Notes under the pieces: model-generated | Told to the model about the DNA's origin: nothing | Seen by the model: the letters and a program-made list of their open reading frames with translations, nothing else | Databases searched by the model: none | Made by a program: the position numbers and the translations under genes | In this document: piece after piece, positions 8,247 to 15,731 of the stretch | Numbering within the stretch: position 1 is the stretch's first letter | How the letters are laid out: every line of letters starts with the position of its first letter | Assembly: GCA_017512145.1 (NCBI GenBank) | Contig: JAFWHB010000020.1 | Span: forward strand, 1 to 58,005 | Direction of reading: 5' to 3' | DNA length: 58,005 bases | Source of the DNA: Mogibacterium sp. | GTDB lineage: Bacteria > Bacillota > Clostridia > Peptostreptococcales > Anaerovoracaceae

Positions 8247-9151
8247 ATACTAAAGTCACTCTCTGCGGGATAGAGCTTGATAATCCTGTAATACCTGCAT
8301 CAGGTACCTTCGGGTACGGTTATGAGTTCGCTGAACTATACGATATCAATTGTCTGGGGACTTTCTCGTTCAAGGGAACAACAAGGGAGAAGAGATTTGG
8401 CAACGACACCCCGAGGATTGCTGAATGCCCGTCAGGGATGCTTAATTCAGTCGGTCTTCAGAATCCCGGTGTTGATGCTGTAATAGCAGAAGAGCTTCCA
8501 AGACTTGCTGAGGTCTTCCATAAGCCGGTCATGGCGAATGTCAGCGGATTCTCTGTAGACGAATATGTCGAAGTAACGACCAAACTTTCCAGGGAGCCTA
8601 TGGTCGGCTGGCTCGAGATCAATATCAGCTGTCCGAATGTCCACGGCGGTGGAATGTCCTTCGGTACTGATCCTAAGATGGCCGCGGAAGTCGTAAGTGC
8701 TGTGCGCAAAGTCACAGACAAGCCTCTGATCATCAAGCTCACGCCGAATGTTACGGATATCGCTTCGATGGCGAAGGCCTGCGAGGACGCGGGAGCTGAC
8801 GGAGTGAGCCTTATCAATACTTTGCTCGGAATGAGGATCGATCTCCGGAAGAGAAAACCTATACTCGCCAATACTACCGGCGGCTACTCGGGACCTGCAG
8901 TGTTCCCGGTAGCTCTAAGGATGGTATATCAGGTGGCCAAAGCAGTTAAGATCCCGGTTGTCGGGATGGGCGGCGTGTCCACTGCGGACGATGTCATCGA
9001 GATGATGATGGCAGGCGCGACAGCAGTCGAAGTTGGCGCAGCCAATCTCGTAGACCCGTACGCATCGAAGAACATCATCAGCGCTTTGCCGGATGCAATG
9101 ACAAAGTACGGAATATCATCTCTTCGCGATATAATCGGAAGTGCTCAATAA
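8240..9151 (+). CDS. pyrD: Dihydroorotate dehydrogenase B, catalytic subunit
   Basis: 303-residue FMN-containing TIM-barrel enzyme oxidising dihydroorotate to orotate. The class 1 active-site base Cys131 lies in LEINISCPNVHGGG. Other family motifs: NPVIPASGTFGYG, FKGTT, MLNSVGLQNPG, IIKLTPNV, and the FMN phosphate region GMGGVSTADD...GATAVEVGAA. The Cys (rather than Ser) base and the adjacent pyrK place it in class 1B, which is NAD-linked and suited to anaerobes. It starts inside the last codons of pyrK; a terminator hairpin follows its stop by 1 nt. Confidence 0.96.
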   Translation: MVDTKVTLCGIELDNPVIPASGTFGYGYEFAELYDINCLGTFSFKGTTREKRFGNDTPRIAECPSGMLNSVGLQNPGVDAVIAEELPRLAEVFHKPVMANVSGFSVDEYVEVTTKLSREPMVGWLEINISCPNVHGGGMSFGTDPKMAAEVVSAVRKVTDKPLIIKLTPNVTDIASMAKACEDAGADGVSLINTLLGMRIDLRKRKPILANTTGGYSGPAVFPVALRMVYQVAKAVKIPVVGMGGVSTADDVIEMMMAGATAVEVGAANLVDPYASKNIISALPDAMTKYGISSLRDIIGSAQ

Positions 9152-9152
9152 G

Positions 9153-9176
9153 GTGTCCTCAGAGGACACTTTTATT
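9153..9176 (+). terminator. Terminator hairpin after pyrD
   Basis: GTGTCCTC-A-GAGGACAC (realistically a 6-7 bp stem) immediately followed by TTTTATT. It lies between pyrD and pyrF; a TATAAT at 9178-9183 just after it could restart transcription for pyrF. Confidence 0.7.
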
Positions 9177-9238
9177 GTATAATGGATGTGTATGGAGATA
9201 GATATGCTGACGGGTGACAATGATATTGGAGGTCAGGT

Positions 9239-9991
9239 ATGGGTAAAGACGTAATAATAGCTTGTGATTTTGCCAGCTCTGAGGAGACGATCAGATTCCT
9301 GGACAAATTCAACAAGATCAGAGAAGAAGTAATGAGCTGCGATCACGTAACGATCAGTGTCAGCAGACCTTTCGTCAAGATAGGCATGGAACTCTTCTAT
9401 GCAGAGGGTCCTGGAATTATTAAGACCCTCAAGGAGAGAGGACACAAGGTTTTCCTTGACCTCAAGCTGCATGATATTCCGAATACTGTCAAGAAGACCA
9501 TGATGGTGCTCGGCTCATATGGTGTGGATATAGTCAATCTGCATGCTGCAGGCGGCATCGAGATGATGAAGGCTGCCAAGGAAGGCCTGATGCTCGGAGC
9601 TGCAAGATATGCAGACAAGCCTAAGCTTATAGCAGTAACTCAGCTTACATCTACTGATGAAGAGACAATGCACAGAGAGCTGCTGATCGACAGACCTCTC
9701 GAGGACGTCGTTGCTGAATATGCACTTAATGCCAAGAAGGCAGGACTCGACGGAGTTGTCTGCTCGGCACACGAGGCAGCTAAGATACACGCAGTCTGCG
9801 GAGATGACTTCCTGACTGTCACACCTGGAATCAGACTTGCAGGTGACAGCGCAGGAGACCAGAAGAGAGTAATGACACCGGCAGACGCTAAGGCGGCAGG
9901 CGCAGATTATATCGTCGTAGGACGCTCGATCACAGGCGAGGCTAAGCCTATCGATGCATATACCAAGTGCCGCGAAGATTTCATAGGATAA
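9239..9991 (+). CDS. pyrF: Orotidine 5'-phosphate decarboxylase
   Basis: 250-residue TIM-barrel enzyme converting OMP to UMP. Signature [13 protein letters not shown] carries the catalytic network Asp74, Lys76 and Asp79. Asp10 in ACDF and Lys47 in VKIGM are the expected partners; the phosphate loop is TPGIRLAGD...VVGRSI. The pattern fits subfamily 1. GGAGGTCAGGT stands just before the ATG. It is 25 nt upstream of pyrE, the enzyme acting one step earlier, so the two share a transcript. Confidence 0.95.
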   Translation: MGKDVIIACDFASSEETIRFLDKFNKIREEVMSCDHVTISVSRPFVKIGMELFYAEGPGIIKTLKERGHKVFLDLKLHDIPNTVKKTMMVLGSYGVDIVNLHAAGGIEMMKAAKEGLMLGAARYADKPKLIAVTQLTSTDEETMHRELLIDRPLEDVVAEYALNAKKAGLDGVVCSAHEAAKIHAVCGDDFLTVTPGIRLAGDSAGDQKRVMTPADAKAAGADYIVVGRSITGEAKPIDAYTKCREDFIG

Positions 9992-10016
9992 TATTAATTA
10001 ACAGGCAGGATAGATA

Positions 10017-10667
10017 ATGGACAATAGAGAACGAATCGCAAATCTTATAGCCGGTGATCTTCTCAAGATCAAGGCAGTATTTCTGAGACCAGAGGAACCT
10101 TTCACATGGGCAAGTGGAATCAAGAGCCCGGTCTACTGTGACAACAGGCTCACACTGACATCACCGGAAGTAAGGACAGATGTCGAGACATCACTTGCTG
10201 AGACAATCAGAGCTGAATTCCCGGATGTCGAGGTTCTGATGGGAACTGCTACAGCCGGAATAGCTCACGCAGCGATCACAGCTCATCTCATGGGACTTCC
10301 TATGGGCTATGTCAGATCAGGAGCTAAGGATCACGGCAGAGGCAATCAGATCGAGGGAAGACTTGAGCCGGGTCAGAAGGTCGTAGTCGTAGAGGACCTT
10401 ATCTCAACAGGCGGCAGCTGCATCGACACAGTTAATGTCTTAAGAGCAGCAGGAGCTGAGGTGCTTGGCGTTGTTTCGATCATGACATATGGCATGAAGA
10501 AGGGTATAGACAGAATGGCCGAGGCAGATATCAGATGGGTATCTCTTACTAACTTCGACACAGTAGCCAAGGTAGCTGCTGAACAGGGCTATATCGGAGC
10601 AGATGATGTCACCAGGCTCATGGCATTCAGAGACAATCCGTCAGATGAGAGCTGGATCGGCAAATAG
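10017..10667 (+). CDS. pyrE: Orotate phosphoribosyltransferase
   Basis: 216 residues. It couples orotate with PRPP to give OMP. The PRPP-binding motif VVVVEDLISTGGS (about residues 121-133) is canonical, as are the catalytic-loop motif RSGAKDHGRGNQIEG and the front GIKSPVYCDNR segment. A typical type I PRTase fold is implied. Last gene of the cluster: a 12-bp perfect stem terminator begins 34 nt after its stop. Confidence 0.95.
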   Translation: MDNRERIANLIAGDLLKIKAVFLRPEEPFTWASGIKSPVYCDNRLTLTSPEVRTDVETSLAETIRAEFPDVEVLMGTATAGIAHAAITAHLMGLPMGYVRSGAKDHGRGNQIEGRLEPGQKVVVVEDLISTGGSCIDTVNVLRAAGAEVLGVVSIMTYGMKKGIDRMAEADIRWVSLTNFDTVAKVAAEQGYIGADDVTRLMAFRDNPSDESWIGK

Positions 10668-10700
10668 CCTCTGATTCGTTATAACATTACAGACGATACT

Positions 10701-10746
10701 AAGACTTGAAATCCCGCCAAGGCATTTCAAGTCTTATGCTTTTTTG
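10701..10746 (+). terminator. Terminator ending the pyr cluster
   Basis: Perfect 12-bp stem AAGACTTGAAAT / ATTTCAAGTCTT (10701-10712, 10724-10735), 11-nt loop, then ATGCTTTTTT. Confidence 0.88.
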
Positions 10747-10790
10747 CTATTATTAATCATTAGAAAATAATCAAGGGACGGGATTAATTA

Positions 10791-11720
10791 ATGCTCGCAT
10801 ATATTATTGGCCTGATCGCCGGCGCGGCTTCTCCTACGCAGGCAAGCGTGAATGGCAGGATCAGGCAGGATTTCAAATCAGCATATGTAACATCTATAGT
10901 CAATTTCATCTCTGCGAGTGCGGTTCTTGCTGTGATCATTCTGGCAGTTGAGAGGAACCTCATTCTGCCGCTTGCGAAGGTAGCGGAGCAGCCTTTGTGG
11001 ATATGGCTCGGCGGCTCCTGCGGAATGGCTATAGTAATTCTCAATATAATATGTCTGCCAAAGCTCGGCAGCGCACGGAATGTAATGCTGATCTGCTTTG
11101 GCCAGATCATGGCGGGACTCATCATCGACCACTTTGCACTCTTCGGAGCGCCGCAGGCATCAATGAGCCTGCGAAGACTCATAGGAGCGGTCCTGGTAAT
11201 CATAGGCATAGCACTTATCAATGGTGTCAAGGGAGAGAGCAAAGAAGGTCAGGCACCTGTTCTGTACATTATTCTTGCTATTCTCTGCGGAGCTGCATGC
11301 TCAGCGCAGGTGGCGATCAATGGAACTCTTAAAGAGGTTGCCGGTACTGCTCTCAAGGCCACTCTGATCTCCATGATCGTCGGACTTATCACCGCAATCA
11401 TTGTGACACTCATTGTGTTCATGATGAAGGGCCGTGATGGGTTATACGACGGCAATGATCCATCGGGGAGGAAGGGCTTCAGGCCATGGATGATCATCGG
11501 CGGATCCATTGCAATCATTATTGTCGGTGGGAATGCTGTCGTAGCTCCTGTGCTCGGAACGGGTGTTGTAACGATCCTCAACCTGATAGGCATGATGGCT
11601 GCCGGACTTGTGATCGATGCAACCGGATTCCTTGGCATAGACAAGAAGCCTGTAACACTGGTCAAAATCGCCGGAATGCTGCTCATGATAGCAGGCGCGG
11701 CTATAATCTCACTAATGTAA
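10791..11720 (+). CDS. DMT-superfamily transporter, YdcZ (DUF606) type
   Basis: 309-residue integral membrane protein made of two similar halves of ~150 residues, each with about five hydrophobic helices. The opening segment IGLIAGAASPTQASVNGRIRQ recurs as ILAILCGAACSAQVAINGTLKE in the second half, the hallmark of fused YdcZ-type pairs. Each half ends with helices like RRLIGAVLVIIGIALINGV and AGMLLMIAGAAIISLM. Substrate is unknown. The Lys/Glu-rich segment after residue ~145 would join the halves. It is followed 26 nt later by the amidase gene. Confidence 0.85.
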   Translation: MLAYIIGLIAGAASPTQASVNGRIRQDFKSAYVTSIVNFISASAVLAVIILAVERNLILPLAKVAEQPLWIWLGGSCGMAIVILNIICLPKLGSARNVMLICFGQIMAGLIIDHFALFGAPQASMSLRRLIGAVLVIIGIALINGVKGESKEGQAPVLYIILAILCGAACSAQVAINGTLKEVAGTALKATLISMIVGLITAIIVTLIVFMMKGRDGLYDGNDPSGRKGFRPWMIIGGSIAIIIVGGNAVVAPVLGTGVVTILNLIGMMAAGLVIDATGFLGIDKKPVTLVKIAGMLLMIAGAAIISLM

Positions 11721-11746
11721 TCTGTTAGAAGAAGGAGGCGGATAGT

Positions 11747-12574
11747 ATGAACAATATCAAAGTTGCGTGCCTGCAGCTCGATGTCAAGCAGGACAAGTAC
11801 GATAACATAGAGCAGCTTGCCGAGATCATCGGCAGTGGCAAGACCGATGGCGCAGATTTCATCTGTCTCCCTGAGATGTGGAACTGCCCATATAAGACGG
11901 AGCTGTTCCCTGAATACGCAGAGCCGGAGCAGGGAGATTCATGGCTCGCAATGTCAACTCTTGCAAGGAAGTGCGGAGCTTACATTGTCGGCGGCTCGAT
12001 TCCGGAATGCGATGAAGAGGGCAAAGTCTACAATACATGCTATGTCTTTGACCGTGAAGGCAATCAGATCGGCAAACACCGCAAGGTCCACCTGTTCGAT
12101 ATCTTTGCGCACGGACAGCAGGTTTTCAAGGAATCAGATACACTGACAGGAGGAGACAGCTTCGATGTCTTCGATACAGAATTCGGGAAGATGGCAGTCA
12201 ATATCTGCTTTGACATAAGATTCCCGGAAAGCTCCAGAATTCCGGCTCTAAGCGGAGCTATCGTCGTGTTCAATCCTGCTGCTTTCAACATGACAACAGG
12301 ACCAGCTCACTGGGAGCTTGGCTTCAGGCAGAGAGCGATAGAGAATCAGATCTACATGATCGGCACCTCGACAGCCCGCAACCCTGAGGCAGGCTATATC
12401 TCATATGGCCATTCGATCATCACTGATCCATGGGGCAAAATCGTCATGCAGATGGACGAGAAGCCTGGCGTGGGTATCGCAGAGCTGGATCTTGATTACA
12501 TCGATGTTATCAGACGCAAACTGCCGCTGATGTCTGCAAGAAGGACAGACGTCTACGAGCTGAAGAGCAAATAA
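11747..12574 (+). CDS. Carbon-nitrogen hydrolase, omega-amidase (Nit2)-like
   Basis: 275-residue nitrilase-superfamily enzyme. The catalytic triad is visible: Glu43 (FICLPEMW), Lys113 (GKHRKVHLFD) and Cys154 (VNICFDIRFPE). The spacing and the HLFDIF block match omega-amidases that hydrolyse alpha-ketoglutaramate or alpha-ketosuccinamate; a different small amide substrate is possible. Start supported by AAGGAGG ten nt upstream. Cytoplasmic, no signal peptide. Neighbouring genes do not narrow the substrate. Confidence 0.88.
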   Translation: MNNIKVACLQLDVKQDKYDNIEQLAEIIGSGKTDGADFICLPEMWNCPYKTELFPEYAEPEQGDSWLAMSTLARKCGAYIVGGSIPECDEEGKVYNTCYVFDREGNQIGKHRKVHLFDIFAHGQQVFKESDTLTGGDSFDVFDTEFGKMAVNICFDIRFPESSRIPALSGAIVVFNPAAFNMTTGPAHWELGFRQRAIENQIYMIGTSTARNPEAGYISYGHSIITDPWGKIVMQMDEKPGVGIAELDLDYIDVIRRKLPLMSARRTDVYELKSK

Positions 12575-12594
12575 TAGTGCAATATTTGCGGATG

Positions 12595-12603
12595 TGCTAT
12601 AAT
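12595..12603 (+). promoter_or_regulatory. Candidate extended -10 promoter element
   Basis: TGCTATAAT (TG-N-TATAAT) 45 nt before the ATG of the next gene, with no good -35 hexamer. Consensus match only. Confidence 0.4.
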
Positions 12604-12647
12604 TAATAGGAATTATTGAACCTCATGTAGCTGAGAGGAGGTGCCTG

Positions 12648-13028
12648 ATGGCAGATAACAGAAAACCTTATGGCCTTAAGTCATATGAACTCAGGCCGTC
12701 AAGAGATATGAGAGCAGCAGGAGCAAGGGCAAATTCAGATCTTGCAGAGGCGCTGCTTAAGATCATTGCAGTTGGTCTTGCAGGCGGAATCGCTACGATC
12801 GCCGGCGCTAAGAAGCTCGGCGAGGAGATCCTCGAGATCCAGGACAACGCAGAAGAGAAGCTCGAAAGACAGAGAGCTGCTTACAAGGAGGCTGTAAGAA
12901 AGGCTGCTGAGAACGAGTTCGAGATCGAATACGATACTTACAAGGACGAGGACAGAGTCAACCTGGCTCCATCTCCACTCGATGATCAGCCTGACATCCT
13001 TGATGAGATCCTCGGATTCAAGAAGTAA
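12648..13028 (+). CDS. Small predicted single-pass membrane protein of unknown function
   Basis: 126 residues, family not recognised. Residues ~35-55 (LLKIIAVGLAGGIATIAGAKK) form one hydrophobic segment, followed by a charged stretch ~58-90 (EEILEIQDNAEEKLERQR...) that looks like a helical coiled coil, then an acidic tail ending DEILGFKK. A strong GGAGGTG ribosome site precedes the ATG. It lies 27 nt ahead of a DUF5684 membrane protein and is probably co-transcribed with it. Confidence 0.75.
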   Translation: MADNRKPYGLKSYELRPSRDMRAAGARANSDLAEALLKIIAVGLAGGIATIAGAKKLGEEILEIQDNAEEKLERQRAAYKEAVRKAAENEFEIEYDTYKDEDRVNLAPSPLDDQPDILDEILGFKK

Positions 13029-13055
13029 TATTCTGTAAAGGAGATAATTGATTTA

Positions 13056-13619
13056 ATGGATACAATTCTGAGTTATGTACAGAACCAGGACGGAGGCACA
13101 ACCACCTTCGAGCTGGCAATTAATATTGCGTCTATCATAGGAATGTGGAAGATGTTCGAGAAGGCCGGAGAACCCGGATGGCCGGCAATCATTCCTTTCT
13201 ATAATTTCTACAAGCTGTGCGGAATCACCATGGGCAACCCTTGGTACTGGCTGAGGTTATTTGTAATCTGTGTACCTGTAGTCGGCTGGGTTGCAGCGAT
13301 CTACTTCTTGTGGCAGATCTGTAAGGCAACTGCTCTGGCATATGGCAAGCCTGAAAGCTGGGCCTTTGGTTACCTGTTCCTGTCTCCGGTATTCTATTGC
13401 ATTACAGGCTTTGATAATTCTGATTACTATGGACCAATGGGCGTTGGTGACAACAGGTCGAGTTCTGCACGTCAGGCCAAGACAGTCAGCTTCGACGTAG
13501 TCAAGAATGAGCCGCAGAAGAAGACATATCAGGATCACAGCGATGAGGTCAAGGTCAACGCCAACGGCGAGCAGACCGAGGAGACAGTAGATTTCTTCTT
13601 CGACCAGCCTGAAGAGTAA
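13056..13619 (+). CDS. DUF5684-type multi-pass membrane protein
   Basis: 187 residues. The hydrophobic N-terminal two thirds (to ~125) carry the family look: IGMWKMFEKAGEPGWPAIIPFYNFYKLCGI, then WYWLRLFVICVPVVGWVAAIYFLWQICKATALAYGKP and GYLFLSPVFYCITGF, giving about three or four membrane segments. The remaining ~60 residues are polar and acidic, ending FFFDQPEE, likely cytosolic. Function unknown. AAAGGAG lies before the ATG. A bidirectional terminator follows 28 nt after the stop. Confidence 0.8.
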   Translation: MDTILSYVQNQDGGTTTFELAINIASIIGMWKMFEKAGEPGWPAIIPFYNFYKLCGITMGNPWYWLRLFVICVPVVGWVAAIYFLWQICKATALAYGKPESWAFGYLFLSPVFYCITGFDNSDYYGPMGVGDNRSSSARQAKTVSFDVVKNEPQKKTYQDHSDEVKVNANGEQTEETVDFFFDQPEE

Positions 13620-13647
13620 TCTCGCAGACACATTTTACCGCAATATC

Positions 13648-13671
13648 AAAAGGAGCCCATGGGCTCCTTTT
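13648..13671. terminator. Bidirectional terminator between convergent genes
   Basis: 24-bp palindrome AAAAGGAGCCC-AT-GGGCTCCTTTT, giving a GC stem with T-runs on both strands. It serves the plus-strand DUF5684 gene and the minus-strand DtxR-type gene. Confidence 0.85.
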
Positions 13672-13709
13672 CTGATACGTATTAAATTGTAAATTGCATA
13701 TGTGCCAGA

Positions 13710-14108
13710 CTATTCGTCCTCGTAATTCACGATATTGACGTCTGAATTCGCATTGACGAATTTGCAGATAGCTACATAGGTGTCGTGAGAGATAACATGC
13801 TCGATCTTGCAGGCGTCTTCCTCTGCCTGATCTGCATCTACTCCCAGTATCTCAAGAAATGCGGTAAGCGCCTTATGTCTTTCATAGATACGTGTTGCTA
13901 TCTTACGTCCCGGAGGCGCGAGAGTAATCGGACCATTTGCCTCCATGTTGATATAGCCGCTCTCCTTGAGACGCTTTACAGCATATGAAACACTCGGCTT
14001 TGTCACACCCAGATGTCTGGCAATATCGATAGAACGAATATAGCCATGCTCCTCCTCGAGCATCAGCATCGCCTCGAGATAATCTTCTGCTGACTGTTGT
14101 ATTTTCAT
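13710..14108 (-). CDS. DtxR/MntR-family metal-dependent transcriptional regulator
   Basis: 132 residues: winged helix (residues ~1-65; recognition helix TKPSVSYAVKRLKESG) plus dimerisation and metal domain, without the C-terminal SH3 domain, as in MntR. Metal ligands aligned to B. subtilis MntR: Asp9 (D8), Glu12 (E11), His78 (H77), Glu103 (E102), His104 (H103). MntR Glu99 is replaced by Cys100, the residue type found in iron-sensing DtxR. So it has an MntR-like N-terminal ligand and a DtxR-like Cys. It is divergent from a rubrerythrin gene across 250 bp. AGGTGG precedes its ATG. Mn versus Fe specificity cannot be assigned. Confidence 0.9.
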   Translation of the reverse strand: MKIQQSAEDYLEAMLMLEEEHGYIRSIDIARHLGVTKPSVSYAVKRLKESGYINMEANGPITLAPPGRKIATRIYERHKALTAFLEILGVDADQAEEDACKIEHVISHDTYVAICKFVNANSDVNIVNYEDE

Positions 14109-14358
14109 TAAACCACCTCTTAATTGTCCTTAACACATCTACATAATAGCAAAGACTGGGGTAAAAATATACTATTTTTGCTTCATTCACATCATAGAAA
14201 CAATTCATAACAAAATGAGGATTTTTTTTATGCACGCAAAATACGGATGCCGCCTTGAAAGATGGAGAACAGCTGTGCTAAACTGCAAATGTATGTAATG
14301 CGTCTCATTATGATTTATGTGGCGCACCGGATTATAGATAAGAGAGGAGACAATTATT

Positions 14359-14901
14359 ATGGCTAAATGGGTTTGTAGCGTATGCGGATATGTTCATGAA
14401 GGCGATACACCACCTGAAAAGTGCCCACAGTGCGGAGTTCCGGCATCAAAGTTTCAGAAACAGGAAGGCGAGAAGGTTTGGGCTGCTGAGCACGTTCTTG
14501 GAGTAGCTAGCGATGCACCAGAGAACATCAAGCAGGGTCTTCGTGACATGTTTAACGGCGAGTGCACAGAGGTTGGTATGTACCTCGCAATGGCACGCGT
14601 AGCTATCAGAGAAGGATATCCTGAAGTTGGAGCATTCTTCGAGAAGGCAGCTTGGGAAGAGGCTGAGCATGCAGCTCACTTCGCAGAGCTTCTCGGCGAA
14701 GTTCTCACAGACAGCACCAAGAAGAACCTCGAGCTCAGAGCAGATGCTGAATATGGCGCAACACAGGGCAGAGCTGACCTCGCTAAGGAAGCAAAGGCAC
14801 TCAACCTCGACGCTATCCACGACATCGTACATGAGATTGGAAGAGACGAGGCAAGACACGGCAAGGGATTTGCAGGACTGCTTAAGAGATACTTTGGTTA
14901 A
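14359..14901 (+). CDS. Rubrerythrin with N-terminal rubredoxin domain (reverse-rubrerythrin type)
   Basis: 180-residue peroxide-scavenging protein of anaerobes. Residues 1-30 are a rubredoxin-like Fe(Cys)4 domain (Cys6, Cys9, Cys22, Cys25), followed by a ferritin-like diiron domain with ligands in GECTEVGMY, WEEAEHAAHF and EIGRDEARHGKGF. The rubredoxin-first order is that of reverse rubrerythrins, known from Clostridium acetobutylicum as H2O2/O2-detoxifying enzymes. GAGAGGAGA precedes the ATG. A terminator follows 31 nt after the stop, so it is monocistronic. The divergent DtxR-type regulator suggests metal-linked control, which is an inference. Confidence 0.93.
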   Translation: MAKWVCSVCGYVHEGDTPPEKCPQCGVPASKFQKQEGEKVWAAEHVLGVASDAPENIKQGLRDMFNGECTEVGMYLAMARVAIREGYPEVGAFFEKAAWEEAEHAAHFAELLGEVLTDSTKKNLELRADAEYGATQGRADLAKEAKALNLDAIHDIVHEIGRDEARHGKGFAGLLKRYFG

Positions 14902-14932
14902 AAAGCTAAGCCTTGAAAATCAAGCAATTCGG

Positions 14933-14963
14933 GGAGGAGTAAGGGAAACCTTGCTCCTTCTTT
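14933..14963 (+). terminator. Terminator of the rubrerythrin gene
   Basis: 12-bp stem GGAGGAGTAAGG / CCTTGCTCCTTC (two G-U pairs) closed by a GAAA tetraloop, then TTT. Confidence 0.75.
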
Positions 14964-15081
14964 ATGCATCTTCGCAAGTGTACAAATTGTGTACTTTGGG
15001 TTTATTAGTATCCTGCTTGTAATGTGTAAAGTGTACAGCCTAGACCGGCAAACAGACCAGTATTATAGGATTCGGAGAACT

Positions 15082-15197
15082 GAAGCAGGCGAATTGGAGC
15101 AGGCTCGGATAAACAAGCGCAGGGCGAGCAGGGGGGAGCAGGCGAATTGGAGCAGGCTCAGCGCAGGTTTTTGAGAATGGCGACCTGAAGCAGGCGG
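15082..15197. repeat. Iterated GAGCAGG motif with a 23-bp direct repeat
   Basis: About seven variants of G(A/G)GCAGG lie within 116 bp. Two copies of a 23-bp unit (AGCAGGCGAATT...GGCTC at 15084-15106 and 15137-15159) are identical, 53 bp apart, and each itself contains the motif twice. It is part of an 812-bp gap (14902-15713) where no convincing gene is seen. Confidence 0.7.
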
Positions 15198-15217
15198 CAA
15201 GAAGGACTTTTTTGAGC

Positions 15218-15260
15218 TTTCCTACAAAATTAGCGAAAAAAGCGCGTTATTTGTAGGAAA
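15218..15260. repeat. Hairpin repeat with TTTCCTACAAA arms
   Basis: Perfect 11-bp inverted repeat TTTCCTACAAA (15218-15228) / TTTGTAGGAAA (15250-15260) around 21 bp, with a possible inner GCG/CGC pairing. Partner of the similar hairpin at 15428-15468. Confidence 0.7.
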
Positions 15261-15427
15261 ATTGCGGGATGATTTTCTTATGTATTCTTATACATTCGAT
15301 ACCTTGACAAAAGGTATGGTCAGTAACGTGATAAAGGGTAACTATTTCCGCTTTGTGGCATGCGAGAAGCTCATAATTGCAACAGAAGGCAATAGCGCCT
15401 TACCAGCGGAGAAGTGCGGATCATATT

Positions 15428-15468
15428 TTCCTACATTTCTGAGACGAATTCAGCCTTTTTTGTAGGAA
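15428..15468. repeat. Second hairpin repeat with TTCCTACA arms
   Basis: Inverted repeat TTCCTACA (15428-15435) / TGTAGGAA (15461-15468). The outermost arms of the two hairpins (TTCCTACAAAA at 15219 and TTTTGTAGGAA at 15458) also match each other inverted over 11 bp, so 15218-15468 resembles a ~250-bp element with terminal inverted repeats. Confidence 0.6.
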
Positions 15469-15731
15469 TGCAAAAACAACTGCTCCGACAAGGAATGGAG
15501 TGTTGTAAAGATTGGTGATAAATATTCACTCGGATGTATATTGATCAATAGAGAAATGAATTCCAAGGATTCTTACAGCAGGAATCCTCATTCGAGGCAG
15601 CATTTTATTCTGTACGGCCGCATGAGCAAAGCTGAGGTTTAAGGTGCAAATTAATGGTACAATATACTATACTTATTACAGATACGTTATAAGCTTATCA
15701 CAATTACTATTAATTGAGCAGGAGAGAAGAG

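Noticed and set aside
14989..15174. 61-codon plus-strand frame
   Set aside because: Runs through the GAGCAGG repeat, has no ribosome site and no protein-like pattern.
15262..15465. 67-codon plus-strand frame between the two hairpin repeats
   Set aside because: Ends within the second hairpin, no convincing start signal or family; kept only as part of the possible element.
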